Shown here one piece after another: positions 17,087-26,929 of a stretch of 64,000 nt of DNA. The translations under genes and the position numbers were made by a program. Location of the stretch: contig NZ_JAFHAP010000008.1 of NCBI RefSeq assembly GCF_016938855.1, positions 558,280 through 622,279 of the forward strand, in the 5' to 3' direction. This stretch comes from Polycladomyces zharkentensis. GTDB lineage: Bacteria > Bacillota > Bacilli > Thermoactinomycetales > JIR-001. The number at the start of each line of letters is the position of its first letter. Within the stretch, counting starts at the first letter, position 1. Under the pieces are notes generated by a model. The model ran no database searches. It was given only the letters and a program-made list of their open reading frames with translations, and had not been told where the DNA came from.

Positions 17087-17359
17087 TCATTTGATCGTGA
17101 GGGAATGAGCCAGCGAAGGTTTTTCTTGAATCGCCTTACAGCTCTGGCCACTGCAATGAATCAGGTCGATAGCAACCACATCCCCGTCTGCATCACTGAT
17201 GATGGAGGCGATTTTCCCGAACGATACCAATTCTTTATCCAGTTTTAACGCATCATGATACGCATATCGGCTCCCATGGAAATGATCCGTCTTCATCCCC
17301 TTTTTCACTTGATCATGATGACCCTTGAAAGGAATTGACCCTGTGTAAGTCCATTTCAC
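17087..17359 (-). CDS. Possible small hypothetical protein
   Basis: A 90-codon frame after malate synthase in the same direction. The amino acid make-up is protein-like in its second half (LKLDKELVSFGKIASIISDA), but the first ATG lies inside an inverted repeat and neither it nor the internal ATG at 17296 has a spaced ribosome site. No family is recognised. It may be a remnant or a small real gene. Confidence 0.3.
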   Translation of the reverse strand: MKWTYTGSIPFKGHHDQVKKGMKTDHFHGSRYAYHDALKLDKELVSFGKIASIISDADGDVVAIDLIHCSGQSCKAIQEKPSLAHSLTIK

Positions 17360-17367
17360 ACAGGGTC
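17337..17367 (-). terminator. Inverted repeat after malate synthase
   Basis: GACCCTGTGT (17337-17346) and ACACAGGGTC (17358-17367) form a perfect ten-base stem with an 11-base loop, 27 bases past the malate synthase stop. There is no strong T-run on the minus strand, so termination is likely but not certain. Confidence 0.5.
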
Positions 17368-17394
17368 AAAATCCATGGGTTATTTTTCACACTT

Positions 17395-19002
17395 CTACGC
17401 GATGCGTTCATATCCCGGCAAGGTGAGAAAATCGATGAAACGGTCGCTTTTGGTCAAGTGAATCAACAGTTCACGCGCTTCTGCATATTTTGATTCGGCG
17501 AAGCGGCTTTCGCTTAGGCGTCCCTTGATTTTCGACAGCTCTTCTTCCAAGATTTGTTCAAACAGCGAAAAGGTGATCTTGCGCCCGTCCTCCAGAATTC
17601 CTTTGGGGTGACGAATCCAGTGCCAAACCTGGGCCCTGGAGATTTCCGCCGTCGCTGCATCCTCCATCAAGTGGTCGATCGCCACTGCCCCGTTTCCGCG
17701 CAGCCACTCTTCGATATATTGCAGCCCGACGCGGATATTGGTTCTCAGGCCCGCTTCGGTAATGGTCCCTTCCGGTACGCGCAATAAATCCTCCGCCGTA
17801 ACCTCAACATCTTCCCGCAACCGATCCAATTGGTTGGGATTTGGCATCTTCTCATCAAATACGGCTTTGGCCACCGGAACCAACCCGGGATGCGCGACCC
17901 ATGTCCCGTCATGTCCGTCCAGCACTTCCCGCTCTTTATCCTCTTTTACCTTTCTCAGCGCTTCTCTGTTTGCCTCCGGATCATTTTTGATCGGAATTTG
18001 TGCCGCCATCCCGCCGATGGCATGGGCCCCGCGTTTATGGCAGGTTTTGATCGCCAACAAGGTGTAAGCCCTCATCATCGGCACAGTCATGGTCACCTGT
18101 TGCCGGTCCGGCAGGATTACATCCGGTTGATTGCGCAACACTTTTAGATAACTGAAAATATAATCCCAGCGGCCGCAGTTTAAGCCGGCAGCGTGATCCC
18201 GGAGTTCATACAGGATTTCATCCATTTCAAACGCCGCCAGAATCGTTTCGATCAACACTGTCGCTTTGATCGTGCCTTGTGGAATCCCCAAGGCATCCTG
18301 CGCATAAACAAATACGTCATTCCACAGTCGCGCTTCCAAGTGACTTTCCAATTTCGGAAGGTAAAAATAAGGCCCCGAACCATTCTCCAGCAAGGTACGG
18401 GCATTGTGGAAAAAGTACAATCCGAAATCGAACAGACCGCCCGGAACCGGTTTCCCGTCTACCCTGACGTGTTTTTCATCCAAATGCCAACCGCGCGGGC
18501 GAACGACGAGGGTGGCGATTTTCTCATTCAACGTATACTTTTTCCCTTCCGGGGAAGTAAAATCGATCTCCCGCCTGATCGCTTTTTTCAAGTTTACTTG
18601 TCCACCCACCGTATTCTCCCATGTCGGAGCATTTGCATCCTCAAAATCGGCCATAAACACACATGCTCCCGAGTTAAGCGCATTGATCACCATTTTGCGG
18701 TTCCCGGCAGGCCCGGTAATTTCCACCCGCCGATCTTGCAAATCTTCAGGAACGGGAGCGATTTTCCAGTCACCCTGCCGAATGGAAGCCGTTTCGGGAA
18801 GGAAATCCGGCAATTTTCCGGAATCGATGGCTTGCTGCCGCTCTATGCGCTTTTGCAACAAAGCGTCACGGGAAGCGGAGAATTTACGGGCCAAGTCTGC
18901 CACGAAATCAAGTGCCTCATCCGTCAAAATCTCTTCAAACCCCGGATGAATCGGCGCAGTCACTTCGACTCCCTTACGATTCGTTCTCGTACTCATTCCC
19001 AC
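17395..19002 (-). CDS. aceB: Malate synthase A
   Basis: Condenses glyoxylate with acetyl-CoA to malate. The 535-residue product is the usual length of the A form and has the family blocks [30 protein letters not shown] (glyoxylate-binding arginine) and [17 protein letters not shown], with [13 protein letters not shown] further on. The first start is GTG 19002 with GAGGAG five bases ahead; ATG 18996 is an alternative at 11 bases. It is the last gene of the glycolate operon, 23 bases after the glcF-glcD fusion, and consumes the glyoxylate made by it. No isocitrate lyase is present here. Confidence 0.95.
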   Translation of the reverse strand: MGMSTRTNRKGVEVTAPIHPGFEEILTDEALDFVADLARKFSASRDALLQKRIERQQAIDSGKLPDFLPETASIRQGDWKIAPVPEDLQDRRVEITGPAGNRKMVINALNSGACVFMADFEDANAPTWENTVGGQVNLKKAIRREIDFTSPEGKKYTLNEKIATLVVRPRGWHLDEKHVRVDGKPVPGGLFDFGLYFFHNARTLLENGSGPYFYLPKLESHLEARLWNDVFVYAQDALGIPQGTIKATVLIETILAAFEMDEILYELRDHAAGLNCGRWDYIFSYLKVLRNQPDVILPDRQQVTMTVPMMRAYTLLAIKTCHKRGAHAIGGMAAQIPIKNDPEANREALRKVKEDKEREVLDGHDGTWVAHPGLVPVAKAVFDEKMPNPNQLDRLREDVEVTAEDLLRVPEGTITEAGLRTNIRVGLQYIEEWLRGNGAVAIDHLMEDAATAEISRAQVWHWIRHPKGILEDGRKITFSLFEQILEEELSKIKGRLSESRFAESKYAEARELLIHLTKSDRFIDFLTLPGYERIA

Positions 19003-19025
19003 TCGATCTCCTCTCCCATTGTTGT

Positions 19026-21824
19026 TTAATCAAGAGCATCCAAAGCTTCTTCGCTGCCCTCGGGCTGTCTCTTCATCTCGGCACAACGGGCCGGGGAAGG
19101 GAATATTTTGCCCGGATTGCATAAATTCCTTGAATTGAATACCTCCCGGATCGCTGTTTGGACGGCAATCTCCTCTTCAGAAAACAAAAACCGCATTTCC
19201 TCTCTCTTTTCCAAACCAACACCATGTTCTCCGGTGATACTGCCGCCAACCTCGACACACACTTGCAAAATTTCCGATCCTGCTTGTACGGCCCGCTCTT
19301 CCTCACCGGGGATTCGTGCATCAAACATAATCAGGGGATGCAGGTTGCCATCGCCGGCGTGAAACACATTGGCAATGCGCACCCCTTTTTCGCGGCTGAT
19401 TTTTTCAATCCGGGACAGAACTTCCGGCAAGCGACTGCGGGGTATCACACCATCTTGGACAAGATAATCCGGCGATATGGTTCCGATGGCGCCAAAAGCG
19501 GTTTTACGGTTATTCCACCAACTTTTTCTTTCTTCCTCCGAGGAGGCGGGTCGCACTTCCCGTACCCCGTGTTTGCGGCACACTTCCACAATGCGTTCAA
19601 TCTGTTCATCCAATGCCTCCACAATACCATCCACTTCAATCAATAAAACAGCGCCAAGATCGCGCGGATACCCCACCGGGAAAGTTCCTTTTTCCACTGC
19701 TTCAATCGCCAGATTGTCCATCATCTCCAAAGCCGCCGGCAAAATTCCCGCGGCGATAATGTCGGAAACCGCTTCACTCGCCTCGCTCACTTCATCAAAC
19801 ATCGCGAGAACGGTGCGAACCCCTTCCGGTTTTTTTTCAAGACGGACCGTGATTTCCGTCACAATGCCCATCGTCCCTTCCGAGCCGACCACCAATCCGA
19901 CCAAATCATAACCTGGTTCATCCGGAAGCCCGCCGAGTTGAACGATTTGCCCGTCGGGTAAGACCATCGTCAAACCGAGCACATGGTTTGTGGTGACACC
20001 ATATTTGAGACAATGGGCACCACCGGCATTTTCACCGACATTGCCTCCGATCGTACATGCCTGCTGACTCGAGGGGTCCGGCGCATAATAGTAACCGCGG
20101 TCGGCGACGGCCTGAGTTAAATGCAGATTGATATATCCCGGTTGCACCACAGCCCGCCGATTCAGAAGGTCGACCTGCAAAAGTCGATTCATCCTCGCCA
20201 AACTGATGATCACCTCTCCTCCCGTCGGAGTGGCACCTCCGCTCAAGCCGGTTCCGGCCCCGCGCGGGATAAAAGGAATTCCCCGTTTCGAGAGCAAGCG
20301 AACAACCTCGGCTGTCTCTTCTGTACTCTTGGGAAAAACGACCGCACGCGGAACCACCTTTTTCAGGGTATAGGCGTCACATTCATAGGCCAGTAAATCT
20401 TCATGGCGGTAAAGGACCGCGTCGTCCCCGACACAGCGCTTCAGTGCGGCAATCAGTTCTTGATTTGGGTCATCCTCATTTGTGCCATCCGCCTTTGGCT
20501 CGCTCTGCTCCCCGCGCCGGTAAGCCTCGTCCAACAATTCAATCGTATGCACGACGCGTTCCCGTCCGCCACGCTGATGAACTCCCATCGCGATCTGCAG
20601 CATGCAACCGGGATTCCCCATCACAATCCGATCCACTTCTTGCGGGAAGTCATCCATTTTTCGCTTGAGCAGACGGCCCGCCATATCCGGATAAGTCAGG
20701 TTATAAATCCCCGCACTTCCGCAGCAGCGATCCGCGTGAGGCATTTCAACCAAAGTAAGCCCGGGGATTTGTTGAAGCAGTTCACGCGGCTGGTTTCTCA
20801 CTTTTTGTCCGTGGACCAAATGACACGCTTCGTGATAGGTGACTGTTTCTTCAACCCTTCCCGTTGGTGGTTTTATGCCGGTTTCACATAAGAAAGCGGA
20901 TACATCTTGAACCTTCTTGACAAATTCCTTCGCCTTATCTTTGTAATCCGGATCGTGCTTGAGAAGTTCGTCGTATTCTTTCATCGCTGACCCGCATCCG
21001 GCCGCATTCACAATGATTCGATCAACATCCGCTCGCAAAAACGCGTCAATGTTTTGTTTGGCCAATTTCTTCGCTGTCTCCCGGTCTCCGGCATGCACTT
21101 GCAGGGCGCCGCAACAAACCTGCCCCCGCGGCACCACCACCTCAGCTCCGTTACGGCTTAGCACCCGCACCGTCGCCTCATTGATCCCGGCGTACAAAAC
21201 ATCCATCACACACCCTGTCAAGATGGCAACACGATAACGCGTTTCCCCAAGCGCAGGGGTTACTTCAGCCAGAGTTTGCCGGGAAAATCGAGCCGGGATC
21301 TGCGGCAGGACGGCCTCCATATCCCGGATGTGCGCAGGGAATAACCGAAGAATCCCTGTTTTTCGAGCCAAAACCTGAAGACCCGATCGTTGGTAAAATC
21401 TCAGCAATCGGCCCAGCCAATGCAAGCGTGCGGGATGGGGAAACAAATGCCTTAAAAATAACCGGTTGATCATCCCCTTCAGTCCCTTGGGAGGCATAAC
21501 CTGAAACAGTTGGCCGCGCGCTTCTTCAATCAAGGCTCCGACCTCTACTCCCGATGGACAAGCCGTTTCGCACGCACGGCAATCCAAGCACTGAAAAACC
21601 GGGTCATATAAACCTTGGTTTAACTCCAGCCGCCCTTCACCCACCGCTTTGATCAAATGAACGCGGCCACGCGGGGAATGAGCCTCCAATTGCTCTTCCT
21701 GATAGGTGGGGCACGCGTCCAAACACATTCCGCAATGAATGCATTTCGACCACTTATCCGGGTCAGGCGGATCGGCAAACGGAAATCCCGTCAATGGTTT
21801 CGTTTCCTTGATCGGGTCGGACAT
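19026..21824 (-). CDS. Fused glycolate oxidase: GlcF-like Fe-S subunit + GlcD-like FAD subunit
   Basis: A 932-residue protein that joins two normally separate subunits. Residues about 1-440 are GlcF-like: two 4Fe-4S motifs ([12 protein letters not shown] near residue 34 and [12 protein letters not shown] near residue 85) and two CCG domains ([13 protein letters not shown] and [13 protein letters not shown]). Residues about 460-910 are GlcD-like: an FAD-binding PCMH fold ([33 protein letters not shown]) and the C-terminal [10 protein letters not shown] and [10 protein letters not shown]. It oxidises glycolate to glyoxylate, with electrons passing to a membrane acceptor. It lies three bases after the glcE-like gene. 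A lactate-type substrate is possible, but malate synthase next door favours glycolate. Confidence 0.92.
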   Translation of the reverse strand: MSDPIKETKPLTGFPFADPPDPDKWSKCIHCGMCLDACPTYQEEQLEAHSPRGRVHLIKAVGEGRLELNQGLYDPVFQCLDCRACETACPSGVEVGALIEEARGQLFQVMPPKGLKGMINRLFLRHLFPHPARLHWLGRLLRFYQRSGLQVLARKTGILRLFPAHIRDMEAVLPQIPARFSRQTLAEVTPALGETRYRVAILTGCVMDVLYAGINEATVRVLSRNGAEVVVPRGQVCCGALQVHAGDRETAKKLAKQNIDAFLRADVDRIIVNAAGCGSAMKEYDELLKHDPDYKDKAKEFVKKVQDVSAFLCETGIKPPTGRVEETVTYHEACHLVHGQKVRNQPRELLQQIPGLTLVEMPHADRCCGSAGIYNLTYPDMAGRLLKRKMDDFPQEVDRIVMGNPGCMLQIAMGVHQRGGRERVVHTIELLDEAYRRGEQSEPKADGTNEDDPNQELIAALKRCVGDDAVLYRHEDLLAYECDAYTLKKVVPRAVVFPKSTEETAEVVRLLSKRGIPFIPRGAGTGLSGGATPTGGEVIISLARMNRLLQVDLLNRRAVVQPGYINLHLTQAVADRGYYYAPDPSSQQACTIGGNVGENAGGAHCLKYGVTTNHVLGLTMVLPDGQIVQLGGLPDEPGYDLVGLVVGSEGTMGIVTEITVRLEKKPEGVRTVLAMFDEVSEASEAVSDIIAAGILPAALEMMDNLAIEAVEKGTFPVGYPRDLGAVLLIEVDGIVEALDEQIERIVEVCRKHGVREVRPASSEEERKSWWNNRKTAFGAIGTISPDYLVQDGVIPRSRLPEVLSRIEKISREKGVRIANVFHAGDGNLHPLIMFDARIPGEEERAVQAGSEILQVCVEVGGSITGEHGVGLEKREEMRFLFSEEEIAVQTAIREVFNSRNLCNPGKIFPSPARCAEMKRQPEGSEEALDALD

Positions 21825-21827
21825 GGT

Positions 21828-23177
21828 TTAGATCCCTCCTACCCATCGTCCCGGTTGAAATCGCCCTTCAGGATCCAATTGCGCTTTGATCTTCCGCATG
21901 AGAAACAGTCCGGCCGGCGTTCTTCCCCAAACGGGAATGAGCTCTTTAAAAAAGAAAGGCGCATGCAGGATGACCACATAACCAAGTTGCTCTTCTATCC
22001 GCTGCCTGACTTTTTCGAGCAGTTCTTTTGCCATTAGCCACTGATCCCGTTTCGGCTGCAATATGGCAAATGTAATTCCCGTGCCCGTTCCCCCGTGAAT
22101 CATCGCATCAATTCCCAGTTCTTCGGCCAGATAGTGAATCATTTGAACAGCAGCGGCCACTTGATCGGGAAGGGTGCTTATCTTGACAGCGACTTTCGCA
22201 GCGGAACTTTCCGAATCTTTGGCGTGAGGCATAAGCTCGCCAAAGGCTCGCCATAACGCTGCCGCCCATTCGTTTCGAAAAGTTTCCCGGAGCCTGATGC
22301 CTTCTTCCTTTGCCCATTTCAAAACTTGATCTTGTTCTTTGTCCACGGCTTTGGCTTCGTCTTCAAAACCGATCATCAATCCGAACGTGGCGTGTTCACC
22401 GGGCAAAAGCGCTGACAACACCGAGGAATTCACTATTTCTATCGCCGACGGTTCCAATGAAGAGTCCAATATGCGTCGGCTGAGCCGCAACAGGGCGTTC
22501 ACATCCGAATGTTCCAACATGATCACCGTTTCCTCAGGGGGAAGGGGACGCAATTTGAATGTGCACTCCGTAATGATCCCCAAGGTTCCGAACGAGCCGA
22601 CGAACAACTTGTTCATATCGTATCCGGCGACATTTTTGACGACTTTGCCGCCGGTACGAATGACCTGGCCGTCGGCCAAAATCACCCTGAGACCGATAAC
22701 CCAATCGCGCGGAGTTCCGTACTTTAACCGTTTGGGTCCCGTCAGGGCCGCAGCCACGATCCCCCCTGCCGTTCTCATCTCCGGCCAACCCGGATCCAGC
22801 GGCAGCATCTGGCCTTTTTCCTTCAATACCGCTTGTAAATGACTGAGTAGCGTGCCCGCTTGCACCGTAACCGTCAAGTCGCCAACCGAATGTTCTGTAA
22901 CCTGATGATATCCGGCCAAAGATAAGGTGACCGCCTCTTTTTGGACAGGATTGCCGTATCCGGCGAGTGCCCCCTGGCCTTCGGGCAAAATTGACACTTG
23001 CGATTCGCCGGCCCAGCGGATCACCTTGACCGCCTCTTGCTCCGATTCGGGAAAGACGACCCAATCACTCGCTGGACCGTATTCGGAACCCTTCGCTGGA
23101 AATGTTTGTACTTTGTCCGTCCCCAACTGTTCGATCAACCGGCTGATGTCCGTATTGGTTACATCGCTTTTACTCAC
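21828..23177 (-). CDS. GlcE-like FAD-binding subunit of glycolate oxidase
   Basis: A 449-residue FAD-linked oxidoreductase subunit with the PCMH FAD-binding domain (VSILPEGQGALAGYGNP near residue 62, TAGGIVAAALTGPKRLKYG, GGKVVKNVAGYDMNKLFVG) and a C-terminal GlcE-type half ending LDPEGRFQPGRW. GlcE proteins are usually about 350-410 residues, so this one is somewhat long. It probably forms the oxidase with the GlcF-GlcD fusion. GTG 23177 is chosen because GGGAGAGAGGG lies eight bases ahead; the frame is open to a TTG at 23204. Confidence 0.88.
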   Translation of the reverse strand: MSKSDVTNTDISRLIEQLGTDKVQTFPAKGSEYGPASDWVVFPESEQEAVKVIRWAGESQVSILPEGQGALAGYGNPVQKEAVTLSLAGYHQVTEHSVGDLTVTVQAGTLLSHLQAVLKEKGQMLPLDPGWPEMRTAGGIVAAALTGPKRLKYGTPRDWVIGLRVILADGQVIRTGGKVVKNVAGYDMNKLFVGSFGTLGIITECTFKLRPLPPEETVIMLEHSDVNALLRLSRRILDSSLEPSAIEIVNSSVLSALLPGEHATFGLMIGFEDEAKAVDKEQDQVLKWAKEEGIRLRETFRNEWAAALWRAFGELMPHAKDSESSAAKVAVKISTLPDQVAAAVQMIHYLAEELGIDAMIHGGTGTGITFAILQPKRDQWLMAKELLEKVRQRIEEQLGYVVILHAPFFFKELIPVWGRTPAGLFLMRKIKAQLDPEGRFQPGRWVGGI

Positions 23178-23226
23178 GGTAACAGCCCTCTCTCCCGTAA
23201 TCAAACAAGATCATGGTGCGGGTGTG

Positions 23227-23880
23227 TTATTTTTCACCTTGATACAATTCAATAAAGGATTGTTTCTGATTATGTAAATGTTGTTCCATTTCTTGCTCCG
23301 CCGTTCCGTTTTGAAGTCCTTCTATAATGCTCCGATGTTCACGAACAACTTCTTCGCGCCTGGACGCTCGGTGTAAAACCCGCATGCCAATCCGGCGAAT
23401 CAGGTCTGACGTTTGGTTAAAAACGGAGATCAACCGCTCGTTATCCGTAAGCTCAAACAGCACTTTGTGAAAATCTTTGTCCAATCGCATGAAATCAACA
23501 TCGCTCATTTGCGACGGATCGGTATTCATCGCTGCCGTGATCGCTTGCAATTGATCCAAGTTTTTCCGGTTGATCATCTGCTGAACTTTACGGACAACGC
23601 CGATTTCCAACATAAAACGCAATTCAAATACATCATGGATATCCTTAATGGTAATCGGCGAGATAAAGGTCCCTTTATAAGGGAGGTTATAGACCCATCC
23701 TTCCGCTTCAAGCGTTTGAACAGCTTCACGGAAGGGAGTGCGGCTGATTCCGAACCGCTCTAACGCCACCCGCTCCGTAATCATCTCATGATCCTGCAAT
23801 ATCCCGCGTATAATCGCTTCTTTCAAAATTGTATACGCTTGCACTTTGAGCGGCTTGGGATTGGATAAAAACAGCTCCAC
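23227..23880 (-). CDS. GntR/FCD-family regulator of the glycolate operon
   Basis: A 217-residue regulator: winged HTH (about residues 10-75; GILQDHEMITERVALERFGI and SRTPFREAVQTLEAEG) followed by an FCD ligand domain with conserved acidic/histidine residues (DFMRLDKDFHKVLFE, VVREHRSIIEGL). FCD regulators sense carboxylic acids; position as first gene of the oxidase operon suggests it senses glycolate or lactate. GTG 23880 is chosen for GGGGGAAAGAT just ahead; the frame is open to 23931. Possible operators are the TATA-rich palindromes upstream, one also found before the permease. Confidence 0.85.
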   Translation of the reverse strand: MELFLSNPKPLKVQAYTILKEAIIRGILQDHEMITERVALERFGISRTPFREAVQTLEAEGWVYNLPYKGTFISPITIKDIHDVFELRFMLEIGVVRKVQQMINRKNLDQLQAITAAMNTDPSQMSDVDFMRLDKDFHKVLFELTDNERLISVFNQTSDLIRRIGMRVLHRASRREEVVREHRSIIEGLQNGTAEQEMEQHLHNQKQSFIELYQGEK

Positions 23881-23956
23881 ATCTTTCCCCCTTTCCAGCC
23901 ATGCTCCGGTTGGTGATCGTATATCGTACACAATATATTATACATAATATTGATAC

Positions 23957-23975
23957 TATTTGTATATACGAAATT
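23957..23975. promoter_or_regulatory. Candidate GntR operator upstream of the glycolate operon
   Basis: TTTCGTATATACAAA (minus strand) is nearly palindromic and resembles CCGTATATATCGAA (about 15211-15224) ahead of the permease. A second CGATATACG copy lies nearer the gene. Shared motifs before the two units suggest one regulator; this is an inference from short AT-rich matches. Confidence 0.35.
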
Positions 23976-24017
23976 TTCTTTCCGAAACAGGCACATGCAT
24001 CGACTCCACTCTTCTTT

Positions 24018-24040
24018 GCCACCTCTCCGGTGGCTTTTTT
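24018..24040 (+). terminator. Orphan rightward terminator
   Basis: GCCACC-TCTCC-GGTGGC-TTTTTT is a strong intrinsic terminator on the plus strand, yet no rightward gene precedes it: the gntR gene is divergent. It may end a short RNA arising near 23940, or be left from a lost gene. Confidence 0.75.
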
Positions 24041-24058
24041 GTTGGCTGTGAATCTATT

Positions 24059-24340
24059 GTGACTTGCCCCACACGGCTGAAGCAACGGAGGCACTCCCTT
24101 TGGTCTCCGTGGTCTTCCCGCTTCATCGAGCGTGACAACCCACATCCACCCACGATGACTTCGTCCAAACCTGGGTGATTTTCGTAACGAGTTTTCGCTC
24201 ACATAGTCGTTTTAAGGTGTTTTCGCACTTATCAACTCCACTGTACTCTGTCGGACTTGCGAGAGGGACCAAGCCCTCCCGCGTCCGACGCTCATTTTAT
24301 CCCGACTTGAAGGGCTGGGTTTTCCCGCTCCTTCTTTAAC
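24059..24340 (+). repeat. Dispersed repeat, copy B (long form)
   Basis: About 282 bp and closely similar to 4884-5154 along its whole length, including the hairpin GTCGGAC...GTCCGAC (24250-24289) and the end GGGCTGGGTTTTCCCGC. It ends about 20 bases before the truncated MBL hydrolase frame and seems to have replaced that gene's 5' part. Confidence 0.75.
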
Positions 24341-24361
24341 ACCTTCGATCTCTTAGAAACC

Positions 24362-25051
24362 ATGCGCGAAAGCAATATATACAGAAACGAAATCCAACAC
24401 GAAGAAGAAGGTCTCTACAGCATCACGACAAAGCCGGGATTCGCCATCGGTCAAACGGCCTATCTTGTTCAAAATAAAGGTTTTAATCTCCTATGGGATT
24501 GTATTACATACCTGGATGACAGAACATTAGAGGAAGTAAAGAAGTTGGGAGGAGTTCAAGCTCTTGCCCTCTCCCATCCTCACTACTATTCAGCTCAAGT
24601 TGAGTGGGCGGAGGCACTCGATGCGACGATTTATATCCACGAAGATGATCAAGAATGGGTTATGCGTCCGAGTGATAAAATTCAATTTTGGTCGGGTGAA
24701 ACATTGGAACTGTCAGAAGGTCTCACTCTTCATCGTCTGGGAGGACACTTTAAAGGTGGAACAGTTCTCCATTGGGAAAACGGTAACGATGGAAAAGGAG
24801 TTCTCCTTACAGGGGATATCATCCAAGTTGTTGCAGACCGCAAGTGGGTAAGCTTTATGTATAGCTATCCAAACCTGATCCCGCTACCGGCTAAAAAAGT
24901 AGCGGAGATGGCAGAGAAAGTGAAAAGACTAAAGTTTGATCGTCTATACAATGCTTTCCATCGAATTGTAATGGAGAATGCCAATGAATCTGTACAAAAA
25001 TCCGCCGAAAGATATATTGCTGCACTGGAAGGTAGATTATTTACAACGTAA
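24362..25051 (+). pseudogene. 5'-truncated MBL-fold hydrolase
   Basis: Reads as a metallo-beta-lactamase-fold protein of 229 residues with the metal motif ALSHPHYYSAQVEWAEAL, then GLTLHRLGGHFKGGTVLHW and LLTGDIIQVVADRKWVSFMYSYPN. Relatives known to me carry about 40 more residues with a rubredoxin-like zinc knuckle (CxxC...CPIC) and a W-T-T-L-E-E linker before this point. Here the linker survives only as TFDLLETMRE in frame upstream of the ATG, and then the repeat begins. There is no ribosome site before ATG 24362, so the gene is probably not expressed normally. Confidence 0.75.
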
Positions 25052-25084
25052 ACCAGTGTTCTGCCATGATACTGGTTTATTGTT
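25051..25084 (+). terminator. Terminator after the MBL hydrolase remnant
   Basis: AACCAGT (25051-25057) pairs with ACTGGTT (25071-25077) followed by TATTGTTTG. The stem starts at the stop codon. Confidence 0.6.
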
Positions 25085-25247
25085 TGAGCATCCTGACATT
25101 CGCCTAATGAAATCAAAAAAAAAGCCCTTGATGAAGGAGCGGACGTTACCTCAAATCAAGAAGGGGAGCACGTATCTCCGCCAAGCCGCATATAAACGGT
25201 TCAAGGCGAAAAACGCGTCCCCTTCTCGCATGTTTATCCGGTTCCCA

Positions 25248-25805
25248 TTATGCCCGGGAAACGTATTCGCCGGTCCGGGTGTCGATGATCAGCCGGTCGC
25301 CCACGTTGACGAACAGCGGCACCTGTACGACCAAGCCCGTTTCCAACGTGGCCGATTTGCTTCCGCCCGTCGCGGTATCTCCCTTGATACCCGGTTCGGT
25401 GTCGGTCACTTCCAACTCCACCGTATTGGGCAGTTGCACACCGATGGTTTCCCCTTGGTAGATCATGATGTTGACATTCATGTTTTCCTTCAGGAATTTG
25501 ACCTCCCGCTCCAGACGCTCGGCCGGCAGGCTGATCTGCTCGTAAGTCTCATTGTCCATAAACGTGTACTCACCGCCGCTTTCATACAGGTATTGCATTT
25601 GGCGGGTTTCCACGTGTGCACGCGGCACTTTTTCCCCGGCGCGGAATGTCCGCTCCTGAATGTTGCCGTTGCGCAGGTTGCGCAGTTTGGAACGGACGAA
25701 CGCCGCCCCTTTCCCCGGTTTGACGTGTTGGAACTCCAATACTTGCCACACGTCACCGTCCAGCTCGATTGTCAATCCAGTACGAAAATCATTTACCGAG
25801 ATCAT
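25248..25805 (-). CDS. efp: Translation elongation factor P
   Basis: EF-P relieves ribosomes stalled at polyproline stretches. The 185-residue product has the full three-domain length, starting [20 protein letters not shown] with the domain I loop [15 protein letters not shown] whose lysine near residue 32 is the usual modification site, and the C-terminal signature region [20 protein letters not shown]. Start ATG 25805 follows GGAGGAGACATGCG-like sequence (core GGAGGAGA). It is third in the aroQ-papA-efp operon, 39 bases after the peptidase gene, as in Bacillus. Confidence 0.96.
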   Translation of the reverse strand: MISVNDFRTGLTIELDGDVWQVLEFQHVKPGKGAAFVRSKLRNLRNGNIQERTFRAGEKVPRAHVETRQMQYLYESGGEYTFMDNETYEQISLPAERLEREVKFLKENMNVNIMIYQGETIGVQLPNTVELEVTDTEPGIKGDTATGGSKSATLETGLVVQVPLFVNVGDRLIIDTRTGEYVSRA

Positions 25806-25844
25806 CGCATGTCTCCTCCAAACTCGATAAGATGAAGCCGATCG

Positions 25845-26915
25845 CTATTCGATCACGATCAGGTTTTTGGGGCTGTGCGTCAGCACTTCCTTGCCCTGCT
25901 CGGTCACGACCACATCGTCCTCGATGCGAACGCCGCCAAAACCGGGCAAATAAATACCCGGTTCAACCGTGACCACCATTCCGGATTGTAACACGGTTTC
26001 CCCGTTGACGGAAAGAGTCGGGGCTTCGTGAATTTCCAAGCCGATGCCGTGGCCGGTGCTGTGCCCGAACTGCTCGCCGTATCCCCGGTCGGTAATGATA
26101 TCCCGGGCAACCTTGTCTACATCGCGTCCGGTCACTCCCGGACGAACCGCCTCCAATGCTGCTTGTTGGGCATGCAGCACAATATCGTAAATTTCCCGTT
26201 GCCGCTCGTTCGGTTTTCCTAATACAATGGTGCGCGTGATGTCCGAACAATATCCCTCATAAAGGGCGCCGAAATCCAGCGTGACCAAATCACCCTTCTC
26301 CAGCACCCGGTCCGAAGCCACGCCGTGCGGAAGTGCCGAACGCGGACCGGAGGCGACGATGATGTCAAATGAGGAAGAATCGGCCCCTTTTTCGCGCATG
26401 AGAAACTCCAGGCGAAAAGCGATGTCCCGCTCGCGCAGTCCGGGGCGGATCTCCTTGAGGATTTCCGCAAACACCTCGTCAACGATTCGCGCCGCACGAC
26501 GCAACGTCTCCAACTCATCGGCATCCTTGGTTTCGCGCAGCTTTTCCACCATATTGCTTACCGGGACCACTTCCACCCCGTCGAGGATGGACTTCAGCTT
26601 TTCGGCACGGGCATACACGAGATGATCCTGTTCAAACGCCAGCCGGCTGACATTCCATTCGCGGCACAACCCCGCCACCGTGCGGAACGGCTCGCCCCCG
26701 ACACGCACCACATCCAGATGAGGGGCTTGTTTTTGTGCCTGCTCCACATACCGGAAGTCGACCAGCAGTTTCGCCTCCTTTTCCGTGACCAGCACCATGC
26801 CCGCAGTGCCTGTAAACCCGGTCAGATATCTTCTGTTCATCGGATGGGTGACGAGCAAGGCTTCGAGATCTTGTTCTTTCAACCGTTCACGCAATCGGTC
26901 GATCCGCTTTTTCAA
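25845..26915 (-). CDS. yqhT: Xaa-Pro aminopeptidase (YqhT type)
   Basis: An M24-family metallopeptidase that removes an N-terminal residue preceding proline. The 356-residue product has an N-terminal creatinase-like domain (THPMNRRYLTGFTGTAGMVLV) and a C-terminal pita-bread domain with metal ligands in VTLDFGALYEGYCSDITRT, the histidine of FGHSTGHGIGLEIHE and the glutamates of VVTVEPGIYLPG and VRIEDDVVV. TTG 26915 is chosen because GAGGAGG is seven bases ahead; ATG 26933 overlaps the aroQ stop but has no ribosome site. It sits between aroQ and efp as in B. subtilis. Confidence 0.9.
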   Translation of the reverse strand: MKKRIDRLRERLKEQDLEALLVTHPMNRRYLTGFTGTAGMVLVTEKEAKLLVDFRYVEQAQKQAPHLDVVRVGGEPFRTVAGLCREWNVSRLAFEQDHLVYARAEKLKSILDGVEVVPVSNMVEKLRETKDADELETLRRAARIVDEVFAEILKEIRPGLRERDIAFRLEFLMREKGADSSSFDIIVASGPRSALPHGVASDRVLEKGDLVTLDFGALYEGYCSDITRTIVLGKPNERQREIYDIVLHAQQAALEAVRPGVTGRDVDKVARDIITDRGYGEQFGHSTGHGIGLEIHEAPTLSVNGETVLQSGMVVTVEPGIYLPGFGGVRIEDDVVVTEQGKEVLTHSPKNLIVIE

Positions 26916-26929
26916 CAGGTATCCTCCTC

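Noticed and set aside
23940-24340. CRISPR array suspected from repeated blocks at several places
   Set aside because: The repeats are single dispersed copies hundreds to thousands of bases apart, not regularly spaced short repeats with spacers.
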